Made by a program: the position numbers and the translations under genes
Shown: positions 20,817 to 29,099 of the stretch, in pieces
How positions within the stretch are numbered: position 1 is the first letter of the stretch
Layout: each line of letters begins with the position of its first letter
Notes under the pieces: generated by a model
What the model saw: only the letters and a program-made list of their open reading frames with translations
What the model was told of the DNA's origin: nothing
Database searches by the model: none
Origin: Streptomyces sp. H39-S7
GTDB taxonomy: Bacteria > Actinomycetota > Actinomycetes > Streptomycetales > Streptomycetaceae
Length of the DNA stretch: 64,000 nucleotides
Direction of reading: 5' to 3'
Assembly (NCBI RefSeq): GCF_027158205.1
Contig: NZ_JAPVLU010000032.1
Coordinates: 24,754-88,753 of the forward strand

Positions 20817-21740
20817 TCAGCCGAAGCGGCGCAGCAGGGCGGATTTGGCGGCGGTGAACTCCTCGTCGGTCAGGATCCCGTCGCGCTTGAGTTCGCCCAG
20901 TTCACGCAGCCGCCGCAGCAGCGCGTCGGGGTCCTCGGCGTGGTCGGTGACCTGTGCCGGGATCGCGGCCCGTGGCTCGGACGACGTGGCGAGGAGTGCG
21001 GGGCGCTGATCGACCTGGGCGCCCTGAGCGCTCTCCGAGGGGTGCGGCAGCCGTGCGGCGACGGCCGCGGCGAGCAGGGCGGTGTGCCCGATCTCCTTCT
21101 TCAGCCCCCATAGGACGACACTGTTGGGGTCGTGCTTGGGCGGCTGGGCGGAGGCCGGGGCGCCCTTGACGCGGAAGCGCAGGTGCCCGTTCTCCAGCCC
21201 GACGTTGGGGCGCCACTCCACGCCCGCCAGGTCGCCGAGGGCCAGCTCCCGGGGACCGGCCGACTTCTTGCCCTCCTCCGCGGTCCAGTTCCAGCTGATG
21301 GTCACCCGCTCCCCGTCGAAGGTCAGGGTGCCGTCGCCGCCGCCCGCCGACAGCGGCACCTTGGGACCCGGGAGGAGGTAGGAGCCGGTCGGCCCGGCCG
21401 GTACCTGGTTGAGCAGCAGGGCGTGGCGCACCTCGTCGGCGAAGTACTCGGCGACGCCCGTCCGGTCCGCGTCCACGGCCACCTGGTACGGGTCGGCGGA
21501 GTCCGGGAGGCCGCCGCCCGTGGCGTGCAGGAGCGGGTCGGCGCCCTCGCGCAGCCGCAGGCGGAGCCGGCCGCCCTTGCGGCCCGGCTCGTAGGCGATG
21601 CCGGCCACCGCGTGCAGCGGTACGGTGACCTCGCCCAGCGACTGCCGCAGCTTGTGCACCCCCCGGTCACGGCCCGGGACGATACGGATCACCTCGTCGT
21701 CGAAGGTCCAGGTACCGTCGTGCGTCAGCAGTTCAGCCAT
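20817..21740 (-). CDS. DUF4429 protein with C-terminal SHOCT domain
   Basis: The 307-residue soluble protein has two tandem DUF4429-like beta-rich halves, GTWTFDDEVIRI at the start and GTLTFDGERVTISW near residue 140. It ends with a SHOCT module, LRELGELKRDGILTDEEFTAAK. This is a conserved Streptomyces architecture without a proven function; SHOCT regions are thought to aid oligomerisation. It faces the pterin dehydratase convergently with 9 bp between the stops. No signal peptide or membrane segment is visible. Confidence 0.85.
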   Translation of the reverse strand: MAELLTHDGTWTFDDEVIRIVPGRDRGVHKLRQSLGEVTVPLHAVAGIAYEPGRKGGRLRLRLREGADPLLHATGGGLPDSADPYQVAVDADRTGVAEYFADEVRHALLLNQVPAGPTGSYLLPGPKVPLSAGGGDGTLTFDGERVTISWNWTAEEGKKSAGPRELALGDLAGVEWRPNVGLENGHLRFRVKGAPASAQPPKHDPNSVVLWGLKKEIGHTALLAAAVAARLPHPSESAQGAQVDQRPALLATSSEPRAAIPAQVTDHAEDPDALLRRLRELGELKRDGILTDEEFTAAKSALLRRFG

Positions 21741-21806
21741 GGGCCCGATCCTAGGTCGCCGGTCGCCGGGCTCCCCGTGGTCGGTGAAAGAGCCCGGCTG
21801 AACGCG

Positions 21807-22925
21807 TCACTCGCCCGGGTACCGCACGCCGATCTGCCCGCGGACGGTGTCCAGGGTGCGCATGATGGCGAGCGTCCCCTCCAGCGGCACCAGGGGCGAC
21901 TGGGTCTCGCCGGCCCGCAGGCACCGCATGACCTCTGCCGCCTCGTGGCGCATGCTGTCGCGCTTCGGCACGTCGGTGACCTCGGAGAGCAGGTACTCGC
22001 GCGGCTCGTGGCCGTCGCGGTGCAGCGTGAAGCGGTCGGGGTGGAAGTAGCCGTGCGGGATCTCGATGCGTCCGGTGGTGCCGGTCACCGAGGCGGTGAC
22101 GGGGGTGTTGGCGGTGATCGAGCAGCTGAGCAGCGCGAGGGCGCCGCTGTCCCAGCCCAGGACGATGCCGGTGTTGTCGTCGACGCCCTCGGGGGTGAGG
22201 TGGGCGGTGGCCAGAACGGTGTCGGGCTCGCCGAGCAGCAGCTGCGCGAAGGAGACCGGGTAGACGCCGAGGTCGAGGAGCGCGCCGCCGGCCTGGGCGG
22301 GGTCACGCAGCCGGTGGTCGGCGCCGAACGGGCCGGCGATCCCGAAGTCCGCGTGGACGGTGCGGATCTCGCCGATGGCGCCGTCCCGTACGAGTTCGCG
22401 CATGCGCAGGATGAGCGGGTTGCAGTACATCCACATGGCCTCCATGAGGAAGCTGCCGCGCTCGGCGGCGAGGGCGGTGAGCTCCTCGGCCTCGCGGACG
22501 TTGACCGTGAACGCCTTCTCGCACAGCACGGCGCGGCCGGCCTCCAGGCAGAGCCCGGCGGCGGTTCGGTGCGCGGAGTGCGGGGTGGCGACGTAGACGA
22601 CGTCGAGGCTGTCGTCCTGCGCGAGCTCGGCCCAGCTTCCGTAGGCGCGCTCGATGCCGTAGCGGTCCGCGAAGGTCTTGGCGGAGCCGATGCTGCGCGA
22701 GCCGACCGCGGCGACCTCCGCGTTCGGCAGGGTCAGCAGGGCCTCGGTGAAGGTGGCGGCGATGCCGCCGGTCGCGAGGATCCCCCACCGGATCGGGCGG
22801 TCCGGGCCCGCACCGCCCTCCGAACCGGAAGAACCGGAAGCGCCGGGGGAACCGGAAGCGCCGGAAACACCCGCTATGCCGTGTCCGTCGTCTGCGCCAT
22901 GCTCGTCGTGTCCGCCATGCACCAT
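21807..22925 (-). CDS. Gfo/Idh/MocA-family oxidoreductase
   Basis: The enzyme has an N-terminal Rossmann fold (IRWGILATGGIAATF, near residue 45 from the chosen start) and AVLCEKAFTVN, the catalytic Lys context E-K-P/A of this family. The C-terminal beta-sheet dimerisation domain follows. Such enzymes oxidise sugars or inositols with NAD(P). The first 40 residues are a His/Gly/Ser-rich low-complexity stretch, so the start is uncertain. I chose ATG 22925 with GGAG upstream; GTG 22952 is possible. It is divergent from the Bcr-type exporter across an 80-bp gap containing an inverted repeat. Confidence 0.85.
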   Translation of the reverse strand: MVHGGHDEHGADDGHGIAGVSGASGSPGASGSSGSEGGAGPDRPIRWGILATGGIAATFTEALLTLPNAEVAAVGSRSIGSAKTFADRYGIERAYGSWAELAQDDSLDVVYVATPHSAHRTAAGLCLEAGRAVLCEKAFTVNVREAEELTALAAERGSFLMEAMWMYCNPLILRMRELVRDGAIGEIRTVHADFGIAGPFGADHRLRDPAQAGGALLDLGVYPVSFAQLLLGEPDTVLATAHLTPEGVDDNTGIVLGWDSGALALLSCSITANTPVTASVTGTTGRIEIPHGYFHPDRFTLHRDGHEPREYLLSEVTDVPKRDSMRHEAAEVMRCLRAGETQSPLVPLEGTLAIMRTLDTVRGQIGVRYPGE

Positions 22926-22958
22926 GCGTCCGCTCCACCAGGTCTCGACCACGTCTGA

Positions 22959-22978
22959 TTGCCTGAAAGGATAGGCAA
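22959..22978. promoter_or_regulatory. TTGCCT-N8-AGGCAA inverted repeat in divergent promoter
   Basis: A 6-bp perfect inverted repeat lies in the 80-bp gap between the oxidoreductase and the exporter. Its position suits an operator controlling one or both genes. No adjacent regulator gene is present. Confidence 0.45.
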
Positions 22979-23005
22979 CGGTTCAACGATTATCGGGGGT
23001 GCCCC

Positions 23006-24274
23006 ATGCAGGAAGCCGGCCCGAGCGTCGACGCACGGATATCCGAGGCGCGACGGCTCACCGAGCAGCGCCGTACCGGGTGGCTCGTCACGCTGGTGCT
23101 GGGTGGGCTGACCGCGCTGGCCCCGCTCTCCATGGACATGTACCTGCCGGCCCTGCCGAAGGTCACCGACGCGCTCCACAGCCCCGCCGCGACCATCCAG
23201 CTCACCCTCACCGCCTGCCTGGCGGGCATGGCGCTCGGGCAGCTGGTCGTCGGGCCGATGAGCGACAAGTGGGGACGCCGCCGCCCGCTCCTCACCGGCA
23301 TGGTCGTCTACGTCATCGCCACCGCGGTCTGCGCCTTCGCGCCCACCGCCGAGCTGCTGATCGCCTTCCGGCTCTTCCAGGGCCTGGCGGGCGCCGCGGG
23401 CATCGTCATCGCCCGGGCGGTCGTCCGTGACCTCTACGACGGCGTCGAGATGGCGCGCTTCTTCTCGACGCTCATGCTCGTCTCCGGCGTCGCCCCGGTC
23501 ATCGCGCCCGTCATCGGCGGCCAGGTGCTGCGGCTCACCGACTGGCGCGGCGTCTTCGGCGTCCTGACCGTGATCGGGGTGCTGCTCACCGTGCTGGTCT
23601 GGCGGCAGCTGGACGAGACGCTGGCCCCGGCGGACCGGCACAGCGGCGGCCTGGGCGAGACGCTCGCCGCGATGCGCCGGCTGCTCGCGGACCGGGTCTT
23701 CACCGGCTACATGCTCGCGGGCGGCTTCGCCTTCGCCGCGCTCTTCGCGTACATCTCCGCCTCGGCCTTCGTCGTGCAGGACATCTACGGCGCGTCCCCG
23801 CAGACCTTCAGCCTGCTCTTCGGGGTGAACTCGGTGGGACTGGTCGCGGTCGGCCAGCTCAACGGCAAGGTGCTGATCGGCCGCTTCAGCCTCGACAGGA
23901 CGCTCGGCGTGGGCCTCGCGGTGATCACGCTGGCCGCCCTCGCCCTGCTGGTCATGGCATCCGGGGTGTTCGGCCGGGCGGGGCTCGTCGCGATGGCGGC
24001 GGGCCTGTTCGTCCTGATGTCGGCGATGGGCCTGGCGCTGCCCAACACGAACGCGCTGGCCCTGATGCGCACCAGGAACGCGGCCGGCTCCGCCTCCGCC
24101 CTGCTCGGCACAACCTCCTTCCTCATCGGCGCGATCGTCTCGCCGCTGGTGGGAATCGCGGGGGAGCACACGGCCGTGCCGATGGCCGTGGTGCAGCTGG
24201 CCTGCGCACTGATCGCCGTCGGATGCTTCGCCGGGCTGTGCCGCCCGTGGCGTCGTAGGGTGGATGCACCGTAA
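23006..24274 (+). CDS. Bcr/CflA-family multidrug efflux MFS transporter
   Basis: This is a 422-residue, 12-helix MFS protein. The DHA1 Bcr/CflA signature APLSMDMYLPALP lies in helix 1 and the loop 2-3 motif GPMSDKWGRRRPLL follows, with RLFQGLAGAAG in helix 4. It would export drugs or metabolites by proton antiport in the cytoplasmic membrane. The start ATG 23006 lies after GGGGGTGCC. A 65-residue conserved gene follows 17 bp later and may be co-transcribed. Confidence 0.9.
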   Translation: MQEAGPSVDARISEARRLTEQRRTGWLVTLVLGGLTALAPLSMDMYLPALPKVTDALHSPAATIQLTLTACLAGMALGQLVVGPMSDKWGRRRPLLTGMVVYVIATAVCAFAPTAELLIAFRLFQGLAGAAGIVIARAVVRDLYDGVEMARFFSTLMLVSGVAPVIAPVIGGQVLRLTDWRGVFGVLTVIGVLLTVLVWRQLDETLAPADRHSGGLGETLAAMRRLLADRVFTGYMLAGGFAFAALFAYISASAFVVQDIYGASPQTFSLLFGVNSVGLVAVGQLNGKVLIGRFSLDRTLGVGLAVITLAALALLVMASGVFGRAGLVAMAAGLFVLMSAMGLALPNTNALALMRTRNAAGSASALLGTTSFLIGAIVSPLVGIAGEHTAVPMAVVQLACALIAVGCFAGLCRPWRRRVDAP

Positions 24275-24291
24275 GTCGTCAGGAGGCAGGG

Positions 24292-24489
24292 ATGTCCGAG
24301 CCGATCGATGGGAAGCGCTGGGCGTACAAGACCGCCGACAGCATGCTGCACACCGGATCCGAGCGCGCGGTCGATCCGGAGGACCTGGTGATGCTCTCCG
24401 GCCGCGAACTCACCCCCGCCCGGATCGAGAGGGCCCGCAAGGATCTGGAGGAGCATGGAGCCGCCGCTGTCGAGAGGTACCTGCCCTGA
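24292..24489 (+). CDS. Small conserved actinobacterial protein
   Basis: This is a 65-residue hydrophilic protein with AGGAGG 5-6 nt before ATG 24292. It has charged helices (RIERARKDLEEHG) and no signal peptide or membrane segment. I recognise no domain. It overlaps the following hydrolase gene by 35 nt in another frame. Confidence 0.75.
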   Translation: MSEPIDGKRWAYKTADSMLHTGSERAVDPEDLVMLSGRELTPARIERARKDLEEHGAAAVERYLP

Positions 24490-25543
24490 GGCGGGCCTCG
24501 ACGTCGGAGCGGTGCGGCGGATCGTCCCCGGCCTGAGAACGGCCCTGGAACCGTCGCCCCGCCACCCCTGGTGCGCGGGCGCGGTCGTGCTCGCCGGGCG
24601 CGGCCGGGTCGTCGCGCTGCACGAGGCGATCGGCTGGGCGGTGCGGTACACCGGGTACGACGCGGCGGCCGACCGCGGGGTGGAGCTGCCCCCGGAGCGC
24701 CGGGTACCGATGCGGCCGGACACGATCTTCGACCTGGCCTCCGTCAGCAAGCTCTTCACGGCCGTCCTCGCCGCGCGGCTCCTGGACCTCGACCGGCCGG
24801 CGGCCTCCTACGTGCCGGAGTTCGCCGCCGCGGGCAAGGCGGGCATCACCGTGCGGCACCTGCTCGACCACACCTCCGGCCTCCGGCCCGAGCTGCCGTT
24901 CTACGACCTGCCCACCGCGGCGGCCCGGGCGCGGCTGCTGTGGGACGAGGAGCCGCTGGAGCCGCCGGGCACCGCCCGGGTCTACTCCGACCTGAACCTG
25001 ATCGCCGTCCAGCAGGTGCTGGAACGGGCGACGCGGCAGCCGCTGGACGTCCTGGTCGCGGACGGGATCACCGGGCCGCTCGGCATGGCCGACACCGGAT
25101 ACAACCCGCCCGCCGCCCTGCTGCCCCGGATCGCCGCGACCGAGGACCAGCGGCGGCCCTGGGGCAAACTCGACCGCGGCCTGGTGCACGGTGCCGTCCA
25201 TGACGAGAACGCCTACGCGGCGGGCGGCGTCAGCGGGCACGCGGGGCTCTTCTCCACCGCGTGGGACCTGGCCCTGTTCTGCCGGGCGCTGCTCGACGCC
25301 GGCGGCCCGTACCCCGGCTTCGAGACCGACCAGCCCGGTCTGATGGGCGAGCTGGCCGGCCGCGGCGCCGTCGGACACAGCGGTTTCACCGGTACGAGCC
25401 TGGTGATCGACCCCGCCACCGACACGTTCCTGGTGCTGCTCGCCAACTCGGTGCACCCCAGCCGCACCTGGCGGGAGGGCAGCGCGCCCCGGGCCGCGGC
25501 GGCGACGTGCCTGGCCCGGAGCGTGCTGCCGGACACGGCCTAG
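24455..25543 (+). CDS. Beta-lactamase-fold serine hydrolase (class C/PBP-like)
   Basis: The 362-residue protein has the class C signatures: S-x-x-K as SVSK near residue 97, Y-S-D-L-N as the YxN equivalent near residue 182 and HSGFTG near residue 309 as the KTG-like motif. It resembles esterase or D-aminopeptidase members such as EstB rather than true beta-lactamases. I see no signal peptide, so a cytosolic esterase or peptidase is plausible. The start at 24455 has GGAGGAG just upstream inside the previous gene. Its TAG stop shares the palindrome CTAG with the stop of the convergent lipoprotein gene. Confidence 0.85.
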   Translation: MEPPLSRGTCPEAGLDVGAVRRIVPGLRTALEPSPRHPWCAGAVVLAGRGRVVALHEAIGWAVRYTGYDAAADRGVELPPERRVPMRPDTIFDLASVSKLFTAVLAARLLDLDRPAASYVPEFAAAGKAGITVRHLLDHTSGLRPELPFYDLPTAAARARLLWDEEPLEPPGTARVYSDLNLIAVQQVLERATRQPLDVLVADGITGPLGMADTGYNPPAALLPRIAATEDQRRPWGKLDRGLVHGAVHDENAYAAGGVSGHAGLFSTAWDLALFCRALLDAGGPYPGFETDQPGLMGELAGRGAVGHSGFTGTSLVIDPATDTFLVLLANSVHPSRTWREGSAPRAAAATCLARSVLPDTA

Positions 25544-26733
25544 CGGAAGATGCCGGTGTGGCCCAGCGAGTAGCGGCCGGGCTGCGGGTAGACGGCCAGG
25601 CCGTGCGGGCCCGAACCGACCGGGATCTTGGCGATCGTGTGGCCGTCGGTGGTGTCGATCGCGTAGACCTCGGAGTTGTAGCGCCCCGACAGCCACAGCA
25701 CCTTGCCGTCCGCGGACACCCCGCCCATGTCGGGGCTGCCGCCCCCCGGGATCTGCCACTTGTGGACGAGCTTGCCGGTGGCGAAGTCGAGCACCGACAC
25801 CGAGCCCTCGCCGCGGTTGGAGATGTACATCGACTTGGAGTCACGGCTGACGTAGAGGCCGTGGCAGCCCTTGCCGGTGGGCATCAGCCGCGGCTTGGAG
25901 AACGTGTCGCCGTCCAGCACCCACATGCCGTCGGCCATCATGTCGGCGACGTACCAGGCGCTGCCGTCGGGGGACATCTTGACGTCCTGCGGCATCGCGC
26001 CCTCGAACGGCAGCTTCTGCTGGCCGACCACTTCCATCTTCTCCGTGTCGACCTTGAGCAGCTCGCCGGAGAACTCGCAGGAGACGATGAAGTACCGGCC
26101 GTCGGGCGAGAAGTCCGCGTGGTTGACGCCGTAGCAGGAGACCGGGACGGTCTTCTTGACGGCCATCGTGTGCGCGTCGCGGAAGACCAGCTCGCGGTCG
26201 AGCGAGGCCATCACCACGGCGTACTTGCCGTTCGGGGTGAAGTACAGGTTGTAGGGGTCGTGCACGTCGACCGTCTTGCCGACCTCGCCATTGGCCGGGT
26301 TGATCGGGGTGAGCGTGTGGCCCCGGTTGTTGTTGACCCAGAGCGTCTTCAGGTCCCAGGACGGAACGACGTGCTGCGGCTGCTCGTCGACCGGGAACGT
26401 CCTGATGACCTTGTACGTCTTCGGGTCGATCACCGACACCGTGTTGTCGTTGCTGTTCGGCACGTACACCCGGGACGGGAAGCTCCGCACGACGGGCGAG
26501 AGCGCGTTGGGGCGGTCCGCCGCGTAGACGTCCTTCGGGTCGAGCACCGGCGGCATGCCCGGCAGGCCCTGGGGCACGGCCTGGGACGGTACCGACCCGG
26601 CGGCGGCCTTGCTGGCCACGGGGGAGGGCGCGTGCTGCTCGGTACCGCCCTTCCCGCAGCCGGCGGTGGCGGTCGCGAGGGCGATGGCGGCGGCGAGCAG
26701 GGCGGCGCGGCGCGCGCGGTACACAGGACGCAT
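25540..26733 (-). CDS. Beta-propeller (YVTN-repeat) lipoprotein
   Basis: The 397-residue product has a lipoprotein-like signal (LATATAGC, near residue 24) and repeated YVTN-type blades such as VYVPNSNDNTVSVIDPKT, MYISNRGEGSVSVLD and EVYAIDTTDGHTIAKIPVG, forming a seven-bladed propeller. It likely sits outside the membrane as a binding or scaffolding protein. ATG 26733 overlaps the stop of the polysaccharide deacetylase gene by one base (TGATG), so the two are coupled and probably act together at the cell wall. Confidence 0.85.
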   Translation of the reverse strand: MRPVYRARRAALLAAAIALATATAGCGKGGTEQHAPSPVASKAAAGSVPSQAVPQGLPGMPPVLDPKDVYAADRPNALSPVVRSFPSRVYVPNSNDNTVSVIDPKTYKVIRTFPVDEQPQHVVPSWDLKTLWVNNNRGHTLTPINPANGEVGKTVDVHDPYNLYFTPNGKYAVVMASLDRELVFRDAHTMAVKKTVPVSCYGVNHADFSPDGRYFIVSCEFSGELLKVDTEKMEVVGQQKLPFEGAMPQDVKMSPDGSAWYVADMMADGMWVLDGDTFSKPRLMPTGKGCHGLYVSRDSKSMYISNRGEGSVSVLDFATGKLVHKWQIPGGGSPDMGGVSADGKVLWLSGRYNSEVYAIDTTDGHTIAKIPVGSGPHGLAVYPQPGRYSLGHTGIFR

Positions 26734-27521
26734 CAGGTCAGTAGCTCCGTCGTGGTCACGGCGCGCAGCCCGCGCCGTTTCAGGTCGTCGAGGATCCCGG
26801 GCAGTGCGCCGATCGTGCCGGCGTACCCGAAGTGCAGGCTCACCACGGATCCCGGGCCGACGTCCTTGGCCACCTTGGCCCGGACGGCCCCGGTTCCGGG
26901 TTCGGTGAAGTCGAGGGAGTCGACGTCGTACGCGAGGACGTGCTCGTACCCCGACTCCCGGGCGAGGCGTTCGACGAGCGGGGTGGCGAGCCGGGCCTGG
27001 GAGGGCCGGAACCAGCGGCCGGGCGAGCCGGTCAGCTTGCGCAGCCGGTCCGCGCAGCCGGTGATCTCGGCGGTCGCGGCGGCGGCGCCCATCGCGCAGA
27101 TGTCGCCGTGGGTCTGGGTGTGGTTGCCGAGTTCGTGGCCGCCGTCGAGCACCCGGCGGGCGAGTTGGGGGTACTCGTCCAGCCACTCGCCGACGGCCAG
27201 CACCGTCAGCCGCGCCCCGGCCCGCTCCGCCTCGGTGAGCAGGGCGGTGGCGATGGCCGGTTCACCCCGGCCGTGGAAGGTGAGGGCGACCTGGGGGCGG
27301 TCTCTGGGCCCGTGCTCGATCTGCGCGGGCAGGCCGGGTGGCAGCGGTGGCAGGGCCGGCGCCGCGGGGCGGGCGGACGCGGCGGGCGGGTGCGCGGGGG
27401 GCGCCTTGCTGGCCGCGGGATCCGGGGAGGCCCCGGCGGCGGGGGGCCGGCCGTCCGCGCATCCGGCGAGCAGGGCTCCGGCGGCGGCGACCTGCAGCAC
27501 GGTACGGCGGGTCATGGACAT
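26733..27521 (-). CDS. Polysaccharide deacetylase-like lipoprotein with altered motif 1
   Basis: The 262-residue protein has a twin-arginine signal (MTRRTVLQVAAAGALLAGC) ending in a lipobox, a Pro/Ala-rich linker and a NodB-like domain. Motif 2 (NHTQTH) with the metal-binding histidines is present and motif 3 reads FRPSQAR. Motif 1, normally TFDDG, reads TFHGRG, so the catalytic base and metal-ligand Asp pair is lost. It may bind rather than deacetylate peptidoglycan, or use another residue. The coupled downstream gene encodes a beta-propeller lipoprotein. Confidence 0.85.
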   Translation of the reverse strand: MSMTRRTVLQVAAAGALLAGCADGRPPAAGASPDPAASKAPPAHPPAASARPAAPALPPLPPGLPAQIEHGPRDRPQVALTFHGRGEPAIATALLTEAERAGARLTVLAVGEWLDEYPQLARRVLDGGHELGNHTQTHGDICAMGAAAATAEITGCADRLRKLTGSPGRWFRPSQARLATPLVERLARESGYEHVLAYDVDSLDFTEPGTGAVRAKVAKDVGPGSVVSLHFGYAGTIGALPGILDDLKRRGLRAVTTTELLT

Positions 27522-27638
27522 TGAGCACCACTTTAGGGCGCATTGCCCGATCTTTTGATGTTATTGGGGCGGCGCGGCGCGTGGCGGATGCGGCTGACAT
27601 GATGTGCTCCCGCGGTCCGCGGGCGACAGAGACATGTC

Positions 27639-28409
27639 ATGGGGATGAACGACGTGGGGGGCTACGTGCTGGACACGACGGCAGTGCGGGAGGCCGGTTT
27701 CGGCGCCGCGCTGCGAGAACTGCGCACTGCGCAGAAGTCGGCGAAGGGGGTGTCGCTGTACTCGCGCTACATCAACCGGCCCTTCGGCCGGGTGCTCGCG
27801 GCGGCTGCCTACCGGGTCGGATTGACACCCAATCAGGTGACGCTGGTCAGCGCGGCCTTCACCTACGGTGCGATCGCGGCGGTGGCGCTGGTGCGTCCGT
27901 CCTGGCCGCTGTCGGTCGCGGTCTACCTCGCGCTGGTGATCGGGTTCGCCTTCGACTCGGCCGACGGCCAGCTGGCGCGGCTGCTGCGCCGCGGCAGTCC
28001 GGCGGGGGAGTGGCTGGACCATGTGGTGGACTGCGGGAAGATCACCGGCGTGCACGTCGCGGTGCTGATCTCCTTCTACCGCTTCTTCGACCTGCCGAGT
28101 GAGCGCTGGCTGCTGCTGCCGCTCGGCTTCCAGTTCGCCGCCGTGCTCATCTACGTGGGCGGGCTGCTGACCGAGAAGCTCAAGCCGAAGGCGGCACCCG
28201 GAACCGTGCCGGCCGCCCCGTCGCGGATCAGGGCGGTGGGCCTGCTGCCCGTCGACTACGGGGTCTTCTGCGTGGTCTTCCTGGTGCTGGGCGGCGGGCG
28301 GGCGTTCCTGTACGCCTACGCCGCGCTGGGCGTGGTGTACGCGCTGTTCCTGGTCGCGTTCCTGGTGAAGTGGTTCCGCGAGCTGAAGGCCGTGGGCGCT
28401 CCCGCTTGA
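27639..28409 (+). CDS. CDP-alcohol phosphatidyltransferase family membrane enzyme
   Basis: This is a 256-residue multi-pass protein. The CDP-OH-P signature is complete: DGQLARLLRRGSPAGEWLDHVVD (D-G-x2-A-R-x8-G-x3-D-x3-D), near residue 108. Several hydrophobic helices follow. The enzyme displaces CMP from a CDP-alcohol and transfers the phospho-alcohol to an acceptor; the substrates are unknown. It converges on a cytidylyltransferase-like gene, which could provide the CDP-substrate. The start may be ATG 27639 or the next in-frame ATG 27645. Confidence 0.88.
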   Translation: MGMNDVGGYVLDTTAVREAGFGAALRELRTAQKSAKGVSLYSRYINRPFGRVLAAAAYRVGLTPNQVTLVSAAFTYGAIAAVALVRPSWPLSVAVYLALVIGFAFDSADGQLARLLRRGSPAGEWLDHVVDCGKITGVHVAVLISFYRFFDLPSERWLLLPLGFQFAAVLIYVGGLLTEKLKPKAAPGTVPAAPSRIRAVGLLPVDYGVFCVVFLVLGGGRAFLYAYAALGVVYALFLVAFLVKWFRELKAVGAPA

Positions 28410-28424
28410 TCCCGGAGGCCGTGA

Positions 28425-28449
28425 CCCCCGGGGCCCGTGACCCCCGGGG
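28425..28449. terminator. GC-rich hairpin between convergent genes
   Basis: Two CCCCGGGG blocks within a repeated GTGACCCCCGGGG unit can pair as an 8-bp stem with a short loop. It lies between the convergent stops of the CDP-alcohol transferase and the cytidylyltransferase-like gene. There is no clear U-run. Confidence 0.45.
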
Positions 28450-28452
28450 GCG

Positions 28453-28908
28453 CTAGCCGCGGAGCTCGGCGCCTTCGGGGGTGGCGGGCTCGGTGAGCAC
28501 GTCCAGTGCCCGGCGCAGCTGGGTGCTGGACGTGTGCACGGTGTACGGGAAGTACACGACCTCGACGCCGACCGCCGCGAAGTCGCGCTCCAGCCGGGCG
28601 CCCTTCTCGGTGCCGCGCCAGTCGTCGCCCTTGAAGATGACGTCGAAGCGCACCTGCTGCCAGGTCTCCACCTTGTCGGGGACGGTCTCGACGAAGGCCG
28701 CGTCCACGAAGCGCACGCTCCGGACGATCTCCAGCCGCTCGATCAGCGGGACCATGGGCCTGCGGCCCTTGGCCAGTTCCGCCATCTCGTCGGAGACGAC
28801 CCCCGCGACGAGGTAGTCGCACTGGCTCCGGGCATGCCGAAGGATGTTGAGATGTCCCACGTGGAAGAGGTCGTAGACCCCTGGCGCGTAGCCGACACGG
28901 TGTGCCAC
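28453..28908 (-). CDS. Cytidylyltransferase-like (TagD/HxGH) nucleotidyltransferase
   Basis: The 151-residue protein has the HxGH nucleotidyltransferase motif in GVYDLFHVGHLNILRHA at its N-terminus and FDVIFKGDDWRGTE in the middle, as in glycerol-3-phosphate cytidylyltransferases. The C-terminal R-T-x-G-I-S-T-T motif of that family is replaced by HTSSTQLRR, so substrate or nucleotide preference may differ. Start GTG 28908 follows a G-rich Shine-Dalgarno. It probably makes a CDP- (or ADP-) activated alcohol, possibly for the neighbouring CDP-alcohol transferase. Confidence 0.82.
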   Translation of the reverse strand: MAHRVGYAPGVYDLFHVGHLNILRHARSQCDYLVAGVVSDEMAELAKGRRPMVPLIERLEIVRSVRFVDAAFVETVPDKVETWQQVRFDVIFKGDDWRGTEKGARLERDFAAVGVEVVYFPYTVHTSSTQLRRALDVLTEPATPEGAELRG

Positions 28909-29099
28909 GAAACGACCCCCCAGCCGTACTGCCCCGCCCGGTGATGCTCCCGGCGGTAGTGAGTCTCCGACGATAGTCGGACGTCGCAGATACTAAGCGA
29001 CGATTTGCGAAAGAAAGACCGGCTGGAATCGTCAACATGTAGCAGCGATGAACAGTTAGGGTAGACGCTTGGTTACTTCTGGGGGGAAGGGGGCGTGCT

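Noticed and set aside
24455..25543. Beta-lactamase resistance gene
   Set aside because: The motifs are class C/esterase-like, there is no signal peptide, and the third motif is HSG rather than KTG, so an esterase or peptidase is more likely.
28425..28449. CRISPR-like or tandem direct repeats (GTGACCCCCGGGG twice)
   Set aside because: There are only two short copies with no spacer structure; a hairpin between convergent genes explains them better.
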